64,000 bases of DNA from Rhexocercosporidium sp. MPI-PUGE-AT-0058. Its lineage: Eukaryota > Ascomycota > Leotiomycetes > Helotiales. A model generated the notes under the pieces. The model was not told the origin of the DNA. It saw nothing but the letters and a program-made list of their open reading frames with translations, and did not search any database. Shown in pieces: positions 47,230-61,068 of this stretch (positions are counted from its first letter, which is position 1; each line of letters opens with the position of its first letter). The stretch covers positions 2,604,001 through 2,668,000 of the forward strand of contig JAGTJL010000007.1 of assembly GCA_020746875.1 (NCBI GenBank), in the 5' to 3' direction. Both the position numbers and the translations under genes were made by a program.

Positions 47230-48637
47230 TCTTATCGGTGAAGCTTTAAAGAAAAAAGCGCTTTTTTGCGATTAAGCTTTACCGATACTCTTATCTTTTC
47301 GGTCGAGACTCTTATAAAAAAATCCGATAATTTCGAAGAACCTGATTCTGATTCGGAAAATAAATCCCAGAATTACTTCGACGCTTCGCTAGAGCTTATT
47401 ATTATTATAAAAAGCTTTATTCTCGCTTAATAAGCAAAAGTAAATTAACTGATCGAGATCTCCGTTAGCTTTACTATTACTGCCGTTATTAAATAAGCTC
47501 TCAATTAATATATTACTTATAACTCTCGCTACGAGACTTATACCTTTTCTTCTTAAGATAACCGATCGGCACGTGCTCTTACGGCAGACTTTTAATTAAC
47601 CGCCGATTATTATTTATTAAAGCTAAATAACTCGGTCCGAGTTATAAAGCTTTTTAAAATCAAATACTTTTATATTTTTTTTAATAATTATAAGAGCGAT
47701 ATTGAGTACGATATTTAAAAAATAAAAATAAAGTTATTTATAAAAAAGTATTTAAGTAATTTTAAGAATAAAATATTATAAATTAAAACTTACTTTCGAT
47801 ATATTATTAACGAAGCAAAAACTATTATTTTTTAATATATAAACCTTGAATTTACCGGTACTTTCGAGACTGCCGCTAACGTTTTAACGGCTTTAAATTA
47901 GCGATTTTTTAATTATAACCGAATTTAAGCTGCTAAAAGAATATATAATTAATTATTAATAAATAATATAACTTATAACGACTTTTAAATTAAATTTATT
48001 TCTTATATTATTACTAATAAGATTACTCGCTCTTGCTAATTTAAAAACGTATGCGAAAAAGTCTTTTTAATCTTTAAGCGTATAATTTATATAAAGAAAT
48101 ATAAAATAAAAAGAAATTATATAATTTTAAACGAATTCTTAATTATTACGAACCGGGAATTTCGTAATATCGTATTAAAAAAAGCCGTAACGACTCGTAA
48201 AGCTTAAATTAACGTTATTTTTAATAATTACGACGCGCGCGGTATTCTTAAGAAGAAGGGCTAGCGTATAACTTCTTTTACGTTAATTATAATAATATAA
48301 AGACTTTTAATACTTACTTATAAATTATTAATAAAGATTCGCTTACGTTTGTTATCCCCGGCTTTATTCTTCCGTCGCCTTAAATTTCTTATATTGCCTC
48401 TTACTTTTAAAGACGTTTCTTCCGATACTTGCTTTTATTATAATAAGACTAGTTACTGAGCTAGCGACTGCTTTAAGCGCCGAAAAGATTAAGCTCTTAA
48501 TAAGTCGATTTCTTAATTAATTATCGGCGAAGATTTAAAAACTAATAAGTTATTAAAAAACTCTTAAGTCGTAGTAAAGATTTATATCTCGGCGTAAATT
48601 ATAACTTATAAAAAAACTTAATATTTGATTTTTATAT

Positions 48638-48854
48638 TATAAAGTGGCGATTCTAGCCAGGAAATAATGCTTAAAGCGTTATTTAAGGAATTAAGTATAT
48701 AATTTTTAAAAGTTCGTATAAGAGGCCTTTCCTTTATATAAAATTAAAAGAATTAAATACTTTTCTACCTTGAATCTTAATTCCTTAGAATTATTAAGCT
48801 CTTTGCTTAATACTTTGCGCCGTGCTTCCTTCTTTATTTGTTATAGCTTTCATA
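48638..48854 (+). repeat. Gypsy-B 5' LTR
   Basis: 217 bp, starting TATAAAGTGGCG (probably TG originally) and ending CATA. It is followed by TTAGTAACCGACGC, possibly a mutated TTGGTAACC-type primer-binding site. Confidence 0.85.
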
Positions 48855-51724
48855 TTAGTAACCGACGCAAGGAGAAAATCGTACGGATTCGTTTTTATAC
48901 GACTTATATAGAAGCATCTCGATTCGCAATTAAGATTATTTGTTAAAACCAGAAATTTATAATTTTCCGCTCTTTAGATTAAGCGTCTTTTTTTTTCTCT
49001 AGAAAGACCCGACGATTAATAATAATATAAGAATTAAACTTAGATTAAGATAACTTATCTCGGCAACCTGCTAATAGAGCTTAAACGGCCGAACTTAATT
49101 CCTTAAAGAAACGCCGGAAATTACAAATTATAAATAAAAGAATTAAAAGAAATATTATTAATCTTATATTTTAAATTAAAGCGTTTTTTAATAGTTCGGA
49201 ATACGAAGAGTAAGCTTTAACTTAAACTGAAATCGTTAAGTAATCCGAACTCCTAGTTCTAAGGTTCTTATTAATACTGATTTTAATTTGCAGTATTCTA
49301 CTAGAATAGACCAGATATACGTTAACTGAAATTAACCGAAGGATTAATGAATTTATTAGATTAAGATTAATAAGCCGGGATTAGAAGTTAATAAAGAATA
49401 AAAACTTACGAATATCGTTAGTATCTGATAATAAAAATAATTAATATATATTTTTATTATTCACGGAATTTCCTGAATTCCCGAATTCCGATCGAATTGA
49501 ATTAAATATTAAAATAAAGCTAGAAACCTTCTAAACTCGATTACCTTTATCTTCCTCAGACTTATTAAATATTTTAGTTAATAGTTCTACAGAACTCTTA
49601 AACTTAAGTCTCGAAAACTCGGAAATTATATCGGGAATTTAAAGGAACTTGCGAGATATAATTACCAGCGATATCAATTACTTCTTTCGAGGGATTATAC
49701 TTTTCCCCGGGTCAGCAGGCATACCTCTCTTCTCGGGAGCAAATATCTCGGATTTTCTGGAACGATATATAGAAATTAATATAAATTACGGAATATTAAA
49801 GAATAATTAAGTTATTCGTTTGCTTCGATATTACGATAACCTCCGACGGGATATTATTAAAACTCTCCCGGAATAAAAGAATAAAGAAGAATAAAAAGCG
49901 CTAACGAAAGTATTAAAATCGGAATTCAAAAAGCATAATTAATAATAAATCCGAGAGTTTATAAACTTCTTCCGAGAATTTATTATAATTTAACGCACTG
50001 CTGTAAATCTTAAGAATTACTACCGACTTTATTCTTAAGTCTTAAAGGCTCTTATATACCGGAAAATCTTTAGTAAAATCGATTAAGGCAGATTCTTCTT
50101 CTTAAGATTACCGGCTTTTTTTCGAAATAAAATTATTAAATAATTCAAGATCGATGATTCTGAACTAGAATCTTATAAGAAGAAGTATCCCGAATTCATA
50201 AAATACGTTCTTAAGACGGTTAAAAATAAGCAAACGATAAAAGCTTTTTAGCGAGAGAAATAATTAATAATATCGTATACGAAAGAAATTCAAGACTTAA
50301 TAGAAGAATATACTCAACTTTTAATAATTACCGAAATAGCAAAAAAAGCACTTATTACGCTGCCTTTCTCGGAAAAGGCTAAGGTGGATACCGATGAAAT
50401 AAAAGCTTTAATTATAAAAATAATTAATTTAAAAATAAATCTTATTTATTTTAAGTTAAATTAATTTTTGAATATAAAAGCTTACGTTTTAGAGTTTAGT
50501 TTTAAAAGTCGGATCTTATCTTAATATATTTAATATAAGTTCATTAATCCCGGGTATTTTTAGCAGAATAGCAGAAGCGGAATAATAGATTTAGGCGGAA
50601 GCGTTAATATTAATATAATAAGGTACGGGAATAGAATATATAACTTTTATAATAATTAGTTCGAAAGCTTATTATATAAATTCAGAGATTAATATCTTTT
50701 CTTTTATTACTTTATCGATAATAATATCTGTTATATTAATAAGTATAAGAAAATTTATATTAGATCGCACCGAGAAGATATTTAATCAGCTTAGAAAAAG
50801 TCAGGATAATCCTAAGTCGTAGCGATTCGATAAAAAACTAATAGCACGGAATACGATAAGAACTTAAAAGCACGCAAATCCAACCGCTTAATTTATATTA
50901 TTGAAAAATAACCGGAAGAAGTAAATTTAGCCTCAGAGAATCGGTTAAGTAATCCTTTTAACGTAAATATTATATAAAAAGAAAGATAAGTTAATCTCGA
51001 AGGCCTTTTAATATTAATTAATACGGCCGGAGCTAGAAAGAAACTAATAAGTATAAGGAAATTACGCTTTATATTTTCGGTAAAAGAACGGGATTATAAA
51101 ATACTTTTAAATAAAACGAATAAAGAATTAAGAAGAATTAGCGAAATTAATAAAAACGATAAGATAAAAGACGATCTTATTAGCTTTGAAATTAAAATTA
51201 TAACTGAACGCTTAATTAAAAGAAAGAAATTAGCCGGAATTCTAAGGAAGGAAAAATAAATAAATCAGTATACTTCGGTCGCAGCTTAAGAGCGAGTAAT
51301 AAAGAATATAATAAATTAAAACTTGAATTTTAAATTAAGAGATTTATACGGATTATAATCGCGCTAGGATCGGATAATAAACCGCTAAATCCTAATCGTC
51401 TTTACCGAAGGAAGATACGAGGTCGAGATTATACCTGCAAATAACGAAAAAGCGTCTTAATCGAACTCAGGATTGAATAAGCTTTTTGCTAAGATAATTA
51501 ATTTCGCGAAATTATTTAAAAAGTCTCCCGAAGAAGAAGAAGTTCTGGTTAACGCGATCGCTAAACGAACTGAAATTATTCGTAATTGCCTAGAAATAAT
51601 TATATAAATACTGAAATTACAGATTACGATAGTAGAACGAATTAAAAGCAGGACTACGATCGACTGCGAAGCGGAAGTTAATATAATAAATCGAGCTGTA
51701 ACGGAAGAAGTAAGATTCCTAATC

Positions 51725-51937
51725 TTGAATTATAAAGCTCTAACGTTTATTATTATTACCGGAGATAAATTCATATTCGCGGATTATATTCAGAATATAA
51801 TAATAAATATTAAAAGAATTAAAAACTATACCGATTTTATAATTATTAATAACGTAAGTTACGATATCTTATTAAATATGCTATTTATCTTAAAAAATCG
51901 TATAAGTTTCGATTACCTTAAGAATAAAATTATATAA
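51725..51937 (+). pseudogene. Gypsy-B retropepsin-like fragment
   Basis: A 70-codon open stretch inside the mutated polyprotein. YDILLNMLFILKNRISFDYL resembles the end of retropepsin-like proteases (normally an LGMxFL block). The catalytic D-S/T-G is not visible. Confidence 0.5.
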
Positions 51938-52849
51938 GCAACTTTTTTAAATATAAAAAGAATAGCGATTAAGAAAGTTATAATTATTAAAGATAAAGCG
52001 GAATACGAAGACGAAACGGAAAACGTTTAATTAATATACGTATTAAAGAAGATATTAGTTTTCAAGAAAGCTTAAATAATTTAGATTTAAAAGACTTTAC
52101 TAATAATCCGAGATTATTAATTAAAAGTAAGATTTTAAAAGATTTTATAAGCGTTTTAGATCTTCGGTTATTATCAGAAGAAGTAAAGATAAAAAGAAAA
52201 GAATATAAGACTCTTAATCCCGGATTAAGAGTTAAATATTAATTAAAACTAAAGATTTTCGTATTCTAATTAGATAAAAACAAAAAAGACTTCTTCTTTA
52301 TATTCGATAATTACTTATTTGAAGCCTTATTATTAAAGTCGGTGGAGATTAATATATTATATAAAAGGAAAGCCGATAAAATAAAACTAATTAATTTAAG
52401 GAAAATAGATAAGGATATATTTGGAGGAATTAATAACTAGTTCGAGGAAAACGAAAAAGCAAGGCCATTTCGCTCGGGAGGCAAATTTAATAACTTTATT
52501 ATTAGAAGGTTCTCCGAGCTGGCAATAGGAAATAGGTTAATAAAAGAACGGTTTAAATAACTGATTATTAGAAGATAAATCTTAGAATAAAAATAAGAAC
52601 TTTTTTATAAAACGCTTTTAAATCAGAAAGCGGTACTTGCTTTCGACTGGATTTATTTAAGAAGAATTAAAAAGGAAGTTTTATCGCTTCTGGAAATTAA
52701 AATAATACCGCATAAAGCGTAATAAGAAAAGTCTTTTTTTATATTAAAAGTTCTGTAAGATAAAATTATTTCGATACTGAAGGAAAAGCTAAAATAAGGA
52801 ATCTTAGAATAATATTATAAATTATATAAGAATAAATAATTTCTTATAA

Positions 52850-53900
52850 TTAAGAAAGAAAAAAGATTATATCGATTTATTACGGCCGTAATAAAAATGA
52901 ATAAAGTTACGGTACGAGATGCGAATATTTTATTAAATATTAATTAATTCTTAATCGAATTTGCTGGATTAATTATAATATTATTAATAGATTTCTTCTT
53001 AGGATATAACCAGTTCTTATTACACGTTCGATTAAGGGATATGATAACGATTTATATTTTAATTAGCTTATTTAAGATAACGAGATTTTTTTAAGAAATA
53101 ATTAACTCGATCGCTTAGTTCGTACGAATAATTTATAAGATTCTTTTGAATTGTATTCCTTATATAGCTTTATTTTATATAAATAATATAAGAGTTAAAG
53201 ATTCTATATTATTTTATAATAATAAAGAAGTATTATTAGAAATCCGGAGATTTATTATAGAATATATTTAAAACTTAAATAAGGTATTAATGCGCTTCGA
53301 GAGAGCAAGGGCGACTGTCGGATTAAAGTCCTAATATTACTTACTCGGGTTAAAAATTATAAGATACGTTACGGATAATAAAAAGCGATATTTAGAGATA
53401 TCGAAAATTTCGAAAATTTGCGAATAAAAGCGATGTAAGAGCGTGATTAAAATAAGAGCGTTTATTAGAATTATAATATATTACCGCTTCTGGATTAAGA
53501 ACTTTTTTATTATCGCGGTACCGATTTACGTTATAATAAAAAAAGGAATTGAGTTCGTTTAATTAAAACCTTAGAAGAAAGTTATATAATTCTTAAAAAA
53601 CGCGCTTTTTAATATACTTGCTTTAATTAAGATTAATTATAAGCCCGAAAGAGGTAAGATTATCTTGATAACGGATATTAGTAAAATAAGCTAAGAAGCG
53701 ATTTTTTAATAATTAGATAAAGATAAGAAGAGGTACTTTACGCGATTCGAGAGTAGATTATAAACGAAAGCCGAGAGCTAATACGATATTATAAAAAGAG
53801 AGTGCCGAGAAGCTTTTAAAATAATAAAGAAAATACGAAATAAGCTTTATAAGGTATATTTTATTCTTAAAACCGACGCTAAAATTCTTATAAAATAACT
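52850..53900 (+). pseudogene. Gypsy-B reverse transcriptase / RNase H
   Basis: The RT is recognisable by LIDFFLGYNQ and the box FYINN (YINN at 53176-53187 in place of YIDD). A downstream thumb and the start of RNase H (about 53,640, LITDIS) follow. Multiple TAA/TAG codons interrupt it. Both catalytic Asp of the box are Asn. Confidence 0.75.
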
Positions 53901-54399
53901 TAATAATATAATAAGCGATTTACCCGGGGCGCTATTAATAAACTAGATTACTTAAATGCATCTAATAGACTTTAAAGTTAAATATATCCTTAGGAATAAA
54001 AATACGACAGCGAATAAATTATTTAAATAAAGAAAAGAATATCTTTCGGATATTATAAAATAATAAAAGCAGGATATTAACGAATAAATTATAACCGAAT
54101 TAAGAGCAATTATAATATTTAAGATATTAACGAAGCGATTAATAAGCCCGGATTATAATTCCTAAGAGCGAATTCTTAACGATACTTATTTTAACGACTC
54201 GGAAGAAATCGCCTGCTTCTTAATAAGCTTTAAGCGCTCGGTTGCAATTAAATTAAATGATTTCAAACGCTTTAAGAACAGAACTCTTTAATATCTCGTT
54301 CGCAATCGTAATTTATATAAAAGAGCTGATAATATATACTTAATAAAGCTTGTAATTAATAATAAGGCCAAGCGGTATTAAGTTATCTCTGAGTATTAT

Positions 54400-55330
54400 A
54401 AAAAAGGCGGATATCGAGAAGGAGAAATAATATATTATTGCCTTATTAAGTATTTTTTCTGGTAGGGTTTATTTAAAGATTATAAGGCTTTTTATAAGAG
54501 CTGCGTAAGTTATTAAAAACAGAAAGTAAGGAGAAAAGAGAATCTTTTATATTTTACGTGATTTATAAGAATATTTGAAAAAGTAAGCTTAAATATCGCA
54601 CGAGTTTTAATTATAAATAATAAAAAGAAATACTTTATCTTTATAAGAGAAGATTTATTAGGATAAATCGAAGGAAAAGCTTTAAGCTTAGTTATAGTAA
54701 AAGAAATAATAAAATTCTTTTGAGAAGACTTTATTTGCTATTATAAATTATTTAAAAGATTAATTATTAATAGAAGACCGGAAAATAAAAGAATCGCTTA
54801 TACTTTTATAATTAAGTATAATATTAAAAGGATTTAAATTTCGGCGTATAATTTTAAAAGCAACGAAATAGCGGAAAGAGCTTATCGAGATATTCTAGAT
54901 AGCTTTTTTAAAGTAATAAGAGGAGGCTGTTATTATTAGATACGAAAATTCTCGCATATTTTATTCGCTTTACGGACGTTTATTTATTAATTAATAAGAA
55001 TAATACTATTCTTCTTATTATATAAACAAGAGCTTATATTATTTCTTAAAAATAAATTCCTGGTTTAAAGAATATTTAATTACGGATAAATTAAGACAAG
55101 AAGGGATTTCTTAATAATAAAGTGCCGATAACTGGAATTACGTAATGAAGATATCTAAGAAATTATCTTACGGAAGAAATAATATAAAAAAGTAAATAAA
55201 GTATTTTAAGATAAAACGAAAAATATGAAAAATATACCGATTCGAGAAAGAGATTTAATTTTAACGTACAATATGAAGCGTATAATCGATTTCTCGGCAG
55301 ATAATAAGCTTAATTATTAGTAGCTAAGAC
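54400..55330 (+). pseudogene. Gypsy-B integrase
   Basis: Blocks CVSY, IRIFEKVSLNIARV, KKYFIFIREDLLG and RKFSHILFALRTFI appear in the order expected for a Gypsy integrase, broken by several stops. Confidence 0.68.
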
Positions 55331-56599
55331 CGTTCCGAATATCGAAAGCAAATAATAAGAAAAGTTATTACTTTTTTCGCGAACTCGATAGAGTTCTTTT
55401 ATAAGGCATTTTTCTAATAAATCGATTGAAACAATTCTATTAACGAGATTAAACCTTATTTCTACTGGATCTAGACCTTTAAATCAGTTCCGAAGACTTA
55501 AACGGAGAATCAGATAGTAGCGAATTCGAAGATTCTAAAGCCGAAATTATATTATTAGCGATTAAAAAACGCTAAATTCTATCTCGTATTCAAATTATCC
55601 TTCTTTTGCTAACGTAGGCTCAAAAAGCCGCTTATAAGATTATTTCCTTTTAATTCCTTATGTATTTTTATTTCTTCGGAAGTAAAATTACTTCCGATTA
55701 TAATTAAAAACGGATATTTTAATAATTTTTCTAATTTATAATTTTATTTGCTTTTTTTTTATTTATTTTCTTTTAATTATATTACGCGTATTTCTAAGTA
55801 TTTTAAACGCCTTATTACGTTTCGTCTTTTATTTTATTTTTTTATTTTTTTTATTTTTTTTTATTTTTTTTATTTTTTTTTTTAAAAAAAGCTTTCTCTT
55901 CTAAACCTTAATATAAAAAGCTTAATCTTATATATTTCCTTTTTTTTCTTAAGTCGTTAATTGCTTTCTTTTATTAATAATAATTACTTCTTGAGCGAAG
56001 TTGGAATGCCTCTCGCTTAAGATTATTTATTTATTTTATTTAATTTGAAGTTACGTATATTTATTTAAAAAGCAAATATTATAAGAAGTATTAGTTTCTT
56101 AATTAAGAATGAATTAGTAATTTTATTATATGTCGCAAGAAGAGAAGCAGTTCTTTAAGGCGAAAGGATTAATAAGCTTACTTAAGGAGTATTTAAACTA
56201 ATTTTCCTTATATCTTACTTCTAATCTTTTATATTAATTATATTAAATTTTAAGAATCTTCGATCTGGGCCACGTCCTTATAAAAAACCTCGAAAGCTAT
56301 TTTAAATCGGGAAATCCGGCCGAATTTGACTTGTGATCCCGGATCAGGAGTTAAAATTACTTATAAAAATATTATTTAAATTAAACCGAGTAGAAAGCCG
56401 GCCAAAAGCAATTTATAATCTCGGCTTATTAGTTATAAAGCGTATCGCTATTAGCCTAGTAGTTATAATAAGAAATATATCAGATGATAAAATTTAAGAA
56501 GTTGCCGGACTTTTATCCGGGTTTAATTTAATCGGAAGTTCAAGCGCTAAAAGCTTTAAGAAGTTAATTATATTAATAAAGTCTAAATTTAAAGCTATT

Positions 56600-59500
56600 A
56601 CGAAGCGAATTCGTGATCTCGGATCAGGATTTATGCTTTTTATTTTTTTTAAAAAAAGAACGTTAATTTCGATTACCGAAATTAAAAAAGTCTTTAATAC
56701 TTTTAAGCCGGACGAGAAACGACTCTTAATAAGTATAAGAAATAAGAGTATTAAGTAAGCTTTAGAAATAAGAGATAATAATCTCGTTAATTAATACGAT
56801 ATAATTATTAAGCACTTAATAAAAGAAAAAGAATTCGATAAGGAAGAATATAACCGGAGTAATAAGAACTTTTACGACCGAGTTTAAAATATAATAAATA
56901 AAAGAAATAAGCGGTTTAAGAATAAAAAAAAGCTTAATCGTTTGCTCATTTCTAATCGAGTAAAGATATTTCGAAAATATTATATAAAAATAATAAGTAA
57001 AAATAAAGCCCGAAGGCAGCTTATTACGCTAATAAAGAAAGTTAAGCCGTTTCCCTTAATAATTAAAGCTTTAAATAAATTTATCTTCGATAAAGCTTAG
57101 CTAAAGCGGATCGAAAGAAGAAGCGCGCTAAGAGATCGGAAGAATATTAAGCTTTCGCTTAATATTATTAATTAGTATTAAATAACGCAGAAGGATGACG
57201 CAGATTTTCTTAAGAAAATCCAGATTTTTTTATTAAATAAAGCTTTTATTAAGATTAAATTCAAAGTTTCTTATTATAAGCTTTTTATTTTTACGAATAA
57301 GAATGAAATTATATTATTAAGAGATTTTTCAGATGAAAGCGAGACGTATATTTTTATAATTATTAAATAAGAAGTTATTCTTAAAGAAATAAAGTAATTA
57401 ATCGTAATTCCTGATCCCGGATCAGAAGTCGCCGCTTTTTAAATAATTAATTTAGCGTTTCCGATCCCGGATCTTAGATTGGAAACTAAAGCTCTTAAAG
57501 CAGTCGAACGATCAACCGCGACTCCTGATCTCGGATTAAAAGTCGATAAAATTATAAACTTAACCCCGCTTTTTATAATTTCTATAACTTTTTTCTCTGA
57601 ATTTCTAATTGATCTTTCCGAGCTTTATAAGCCGATCGAAGTCCCTTTAATCGATGATCCTGGCTCAGAAGTCGAAGAGCCCGTGATTCTAGATCTTCTA
57701 AAGGATCTCGTGCCAGATCTTATACTAAAGTCCAGTCGATAAAAGAAAACTCGGGTCTCCGTATTAATTAAATCCTTAAAAGAAGTTATAAAAAAGCTAA
57801 TTTCGGTTCCTTTTATAAACTAATTCCCCGACCCAGCCCTGCTAGATATTATTAGCGCTAGTTCGCTGGCTAAACCTCCTCCGGAATAATTAAGCAATTA
57901 GCTTACTTATATAATCCTTAATTTTCCTAAGGAATTACAAGACTTTATTATCGAATACATAAACGCCGAGCGAGGTAAACTTCGGAAGGATGCTTTTAAA
58001 GCAGGAATTAAGCTAATAAAAGAGGATTTATTAATTGCGGCGATAAACCGTATTCAGCGTTATATTTCAAAACTTCGTGCGCTTTTTAAAGCCGAATTTG
58101 ATCTTATTTATATTATAAGTATTATAAAGCTAATTAAAAGTATTATTAAAAGAACTTATAATCCCGGATCAGAAGTCGCTATTAAGGTTTTCTTAAAAGA
58201 AAGATATAATATATCTAATATCGAGCTAAATATTAAAAATTATTATTATAAGATCTTAGAATTAATTAAAATTATCTTGGAATTCGGAGACCCGTTCGAG
58301 ATGAATTTACTATTAACGGTCCGCTTGCGATTCGCAAAGTATCTTATCACAGAACGAATCGACGCATAAGAAGAAGAAGAAGGAAAGATAATATACGCGT
58401 TTTATATCCGATACTTCGCAGATTATTATAATATATTATAAAAGAGATTAAAAGTTACGGAAGTCTGAAAAAACATCTAATAATTCAGAAATTATAAAAA
58501 AGACCCGGAAATCTTTTGCTTTAATCTTAATTTTATTAAAATATTTAAGAAGTTTAAAGACGCGGAAAATATAAAGTATAAGATATAATTAAGCTATTCG
58601 AACTTTAAATTAATCGCAGAAGCCTTAATATAAGCTTCGGATTTAGAATAAACTAAAGACCTTCGAGAGCGATACTTAATATTAGAAGCTCTTAATATAC
58701 TCGAAAAGTCTAGTTATTCCGTCTTAGACTTCCCGCTTAATATTAAGTATATTTTCTTTCCCGGTTTTAAAAAAGCTAAGCTTATCAGCTTTTTCAAATC
58801 GGAGTTCGAAATATATTAGTTTTATTACCGGAATACGAGTAAGATTAATCCGCTAATTGCTTTTATATATAATATAATTTATAATATTTCTTAGTAATAT
58901 CTTCGCCAGGATTACGAATTATATCTTATTATTCTAGTAAGTCGAAAGGACGATAATCTTAGATTTATTACTTATTCTGAAGTTCTGATTTATCCCGAAA
59001 TCAGAGCTTATAACGTAATTAATTTTATAAAAGCTGATATCGAGGACGATTAAAAAATTAAATCCACTCGTAATCTCGGATTAAGAATTACGCCGATAGT
59101 TTCACGAATTCTTGATTATTATTTTATTTCGGTTAGCTAAGCACTTATTAGATATATTTCCGGTTATTTTACTTCTTATTTGCATATCGATATTATTATT
59201 AATAAGAAGTCGAATAAGCGTTTTTATATTATTAACTTAAGAAAGAAAAGCGCGATTTCGAAATACGCTTAATACGTTTAAATTAAGGACTTTTTATTTA
59301 AATCGCTCGGAAACGATATACTTTTATTTTCGCTTTTAATAAGATAAGGATTTATCTTGCGCTTAGTTATTAGAACAGAACGAAAGGACGTTATAAGTTT
59401 TATCGTATTCTTTAATAATTATATTACGATTATGGACGAATATAATCTGAAGAATAAGGTCTTAATAGATAAGCTTATATTATTTGTCTTCCGATTATAA

Positions 59501-60110
59501 TATCTCCCGGTCCTTTAATAGGAAATAAAATCAGAGACTTGCGTATTATTCTCGGCTGCAGTTTTTGTGATAAGGCTAAGCTTATTATCTGATGCTTTTA
59601 TAAGACGATTATCCTGAACTGACCTTTTTATTATTAAAGAAACTTGCTACTTCTTTAATCTTAAAGAAAAGGAATTATTCGTATATTTTTAAGAATATAA
59701 GTCCTTTTAATATATTATTATATATAAAGCTTAGATTCAAGTTCGAGAGCGGGAAGAGTAATTATATAAAAAAAAATCTTAAATATTCTAAACCGGAAAG
59801 ACTGAATTTATTAAAGTTAATAATATCGTCGATTTTATAATCTTAGAAGAGCTGAGTAAGGCAAGTTATAACGTTAAAATAAAGGAACTCTTAAGACAGT
59901 CGAAGTCGGAAGATATTCTAAATTAAGACTCGGAAAGTGAAGTTATAATTGATCTAATTCTTGATCCCGGATTATAAGTCGCCGTAAGCGAAGAAGCATT
60001 TATATTAACGCTTAACGTAAGTCTTTAAGCAGATTTAGAGCGAATTTTTAATCTCGTAAATAAGAATGAGCAGGAAATCGTAATTATAATTCTTGATCTC
60101 GGCTTAAGAA
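56600..60110 (+). other. Accessory long-ORF relic with D-P-G-S-E-V peptide repeats
   Basis: Downstream of the integrase, a short motif (best form GATCCCGGATCAGAAGTCGC, read D-P-G-S-E-V-A) recurs. Copies at 56615, 57413, 57527, 57656, 58160, 59072, 59963 and 60095 all start in the same reading frame; every spacing is a multiple of 3 (798, 114, 129, 504, 912, 891, 132). One ATG-initiated open stretch survives at 57479-57742. The simplest reading is an ancestral single ORF of more than 1,100 codons, now interrupted by RIP-type stops. Divergent forms read PDLGLKV, DLGLRIT and NPGSEVA. I do not recognise the protein. It does not look like an envelope (no clear signal peptide or membrane pair is visible). 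Confidence 0.6.
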
Positions 60111-60851
60111 TTACGGCTTTTGAAATTTAGTACGCTACTTTTGAAAAACTAATTATAACGAAAGAAATTATAAGATTAAATTTAAGAGTTATAAGCTTTA
60201 GCGAAATCGATTTAAAAGATAAGGCTCGAAGAGAGGCTCGAAGAGCAAAGAATAATAAGCTCATGAATCGACTAATAGCAGAAGATACTGCCGCGACTTA
60301 TGAAGTATTAACCGGTAGACTTTCAAGCTTTTTTAATAAGCTAAAAATCAAGCTCAGTTTTAAAGTCAGTAATTCAGGACTTAAAGGACTAACGATACTT
60401 CCTTAAAGATTATTTATTCTTATTATTAAGCCTTAGCTACCGGAAGATATCTTTTATAATAATAACGGCAGATTATAAAGAAGTGGATCGAAGAAGGTTA
60501 ATTACGTTTTACTTATTCTAAAGGAAGATTTAAATAGAAATAAGTCTCTTATTTTTAAAGCGAAAAATAAGCGTAATGCCGGAGTAACTTCAGCCCGAGT
60601 TATAAAAAAGGGCAAGAAGCACCCTTAAGCCCGGATTATAAGTTAATATATATTATTAATCAGCTAAACCTTTTTCTTTTATTTATTTCGATATAAGCTA
60701 GAAAAGATATTAAAATAAAAAAGTTTAGCGTTATCTTTTTTTATTTTAGAAAAATATCCTTTTCTTTTTTCTTTCTTTCTTTTCTTTGACAAGCCGAGTT
60801 ATAAGTAAGCGGAAGTGGTCGGGGCGATTACTTATTATAATTAAAGACGGA

Positions 60852-61068
60852 TATAAAATAGCGATTTTAGTTAGGAAATAATACTTAAGGCGTTATTTAA
60901 GGAACTAAGTATATAACTTTTAAAAGTTTATATAAGAGGCTTTTCTTTTATATAAAATTAGAAGAATTAAATACTTTTCTACTTTAAATCTTAATCCCTT
61001 AGAATTACTAGGCTCTTTGCCTGGTGCCTTGCGCCGTGCTTCCTTCTTTGTTTGTTATAGCCTTTATA
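60852..61068 (+). repeat. Gypsy-B 3' LTR
   Basis: 217 bp, starting TATAAAATAGCG and ending TATA; pairs with 48638-48854 with differences mostly of C/T and G/A type. It is preceded by the purine-rich AAAGACGGA. Confidence 0.85.

Larger units (their letters stand above)
48638..61068 (+). mobile_element. Gypsy-B, giant LTR retrotransposon (12.4 kb), RIP-mutated
   Basis: Two 217-bp LTRs (48638-48854, 60852-61068) enclose a 12-kb interior, with ATAT at both flanks (48634-48637, 61069-61072). It is inserted between the gag and protease regions of Gypsy-A copy 2; copy 1 is uninterrupted at the matching site near 39,860. Order on the plus strand is gag, protease (about 51,730), RT (about 52,850-53,500), RNase H (about 53,640-53,900), integrase (about 54,400-55,330), then about 5 kb of extra sequence before the 3' LTR. 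The order is that of Ty3/Gypsy. At 12.4 kb it is well above the usual 5-8 kb. Numerous stops make it inactive. Confidence 0.88.

Noticed and set aside
41038..61068. Short regularly recurring words in the AT-rich block as a CRISPR-like array
   Set aside because: Spacing is irregular, the host is eukaryotic, and the repeats are explained by LTRs and the in-frame peptide motif.
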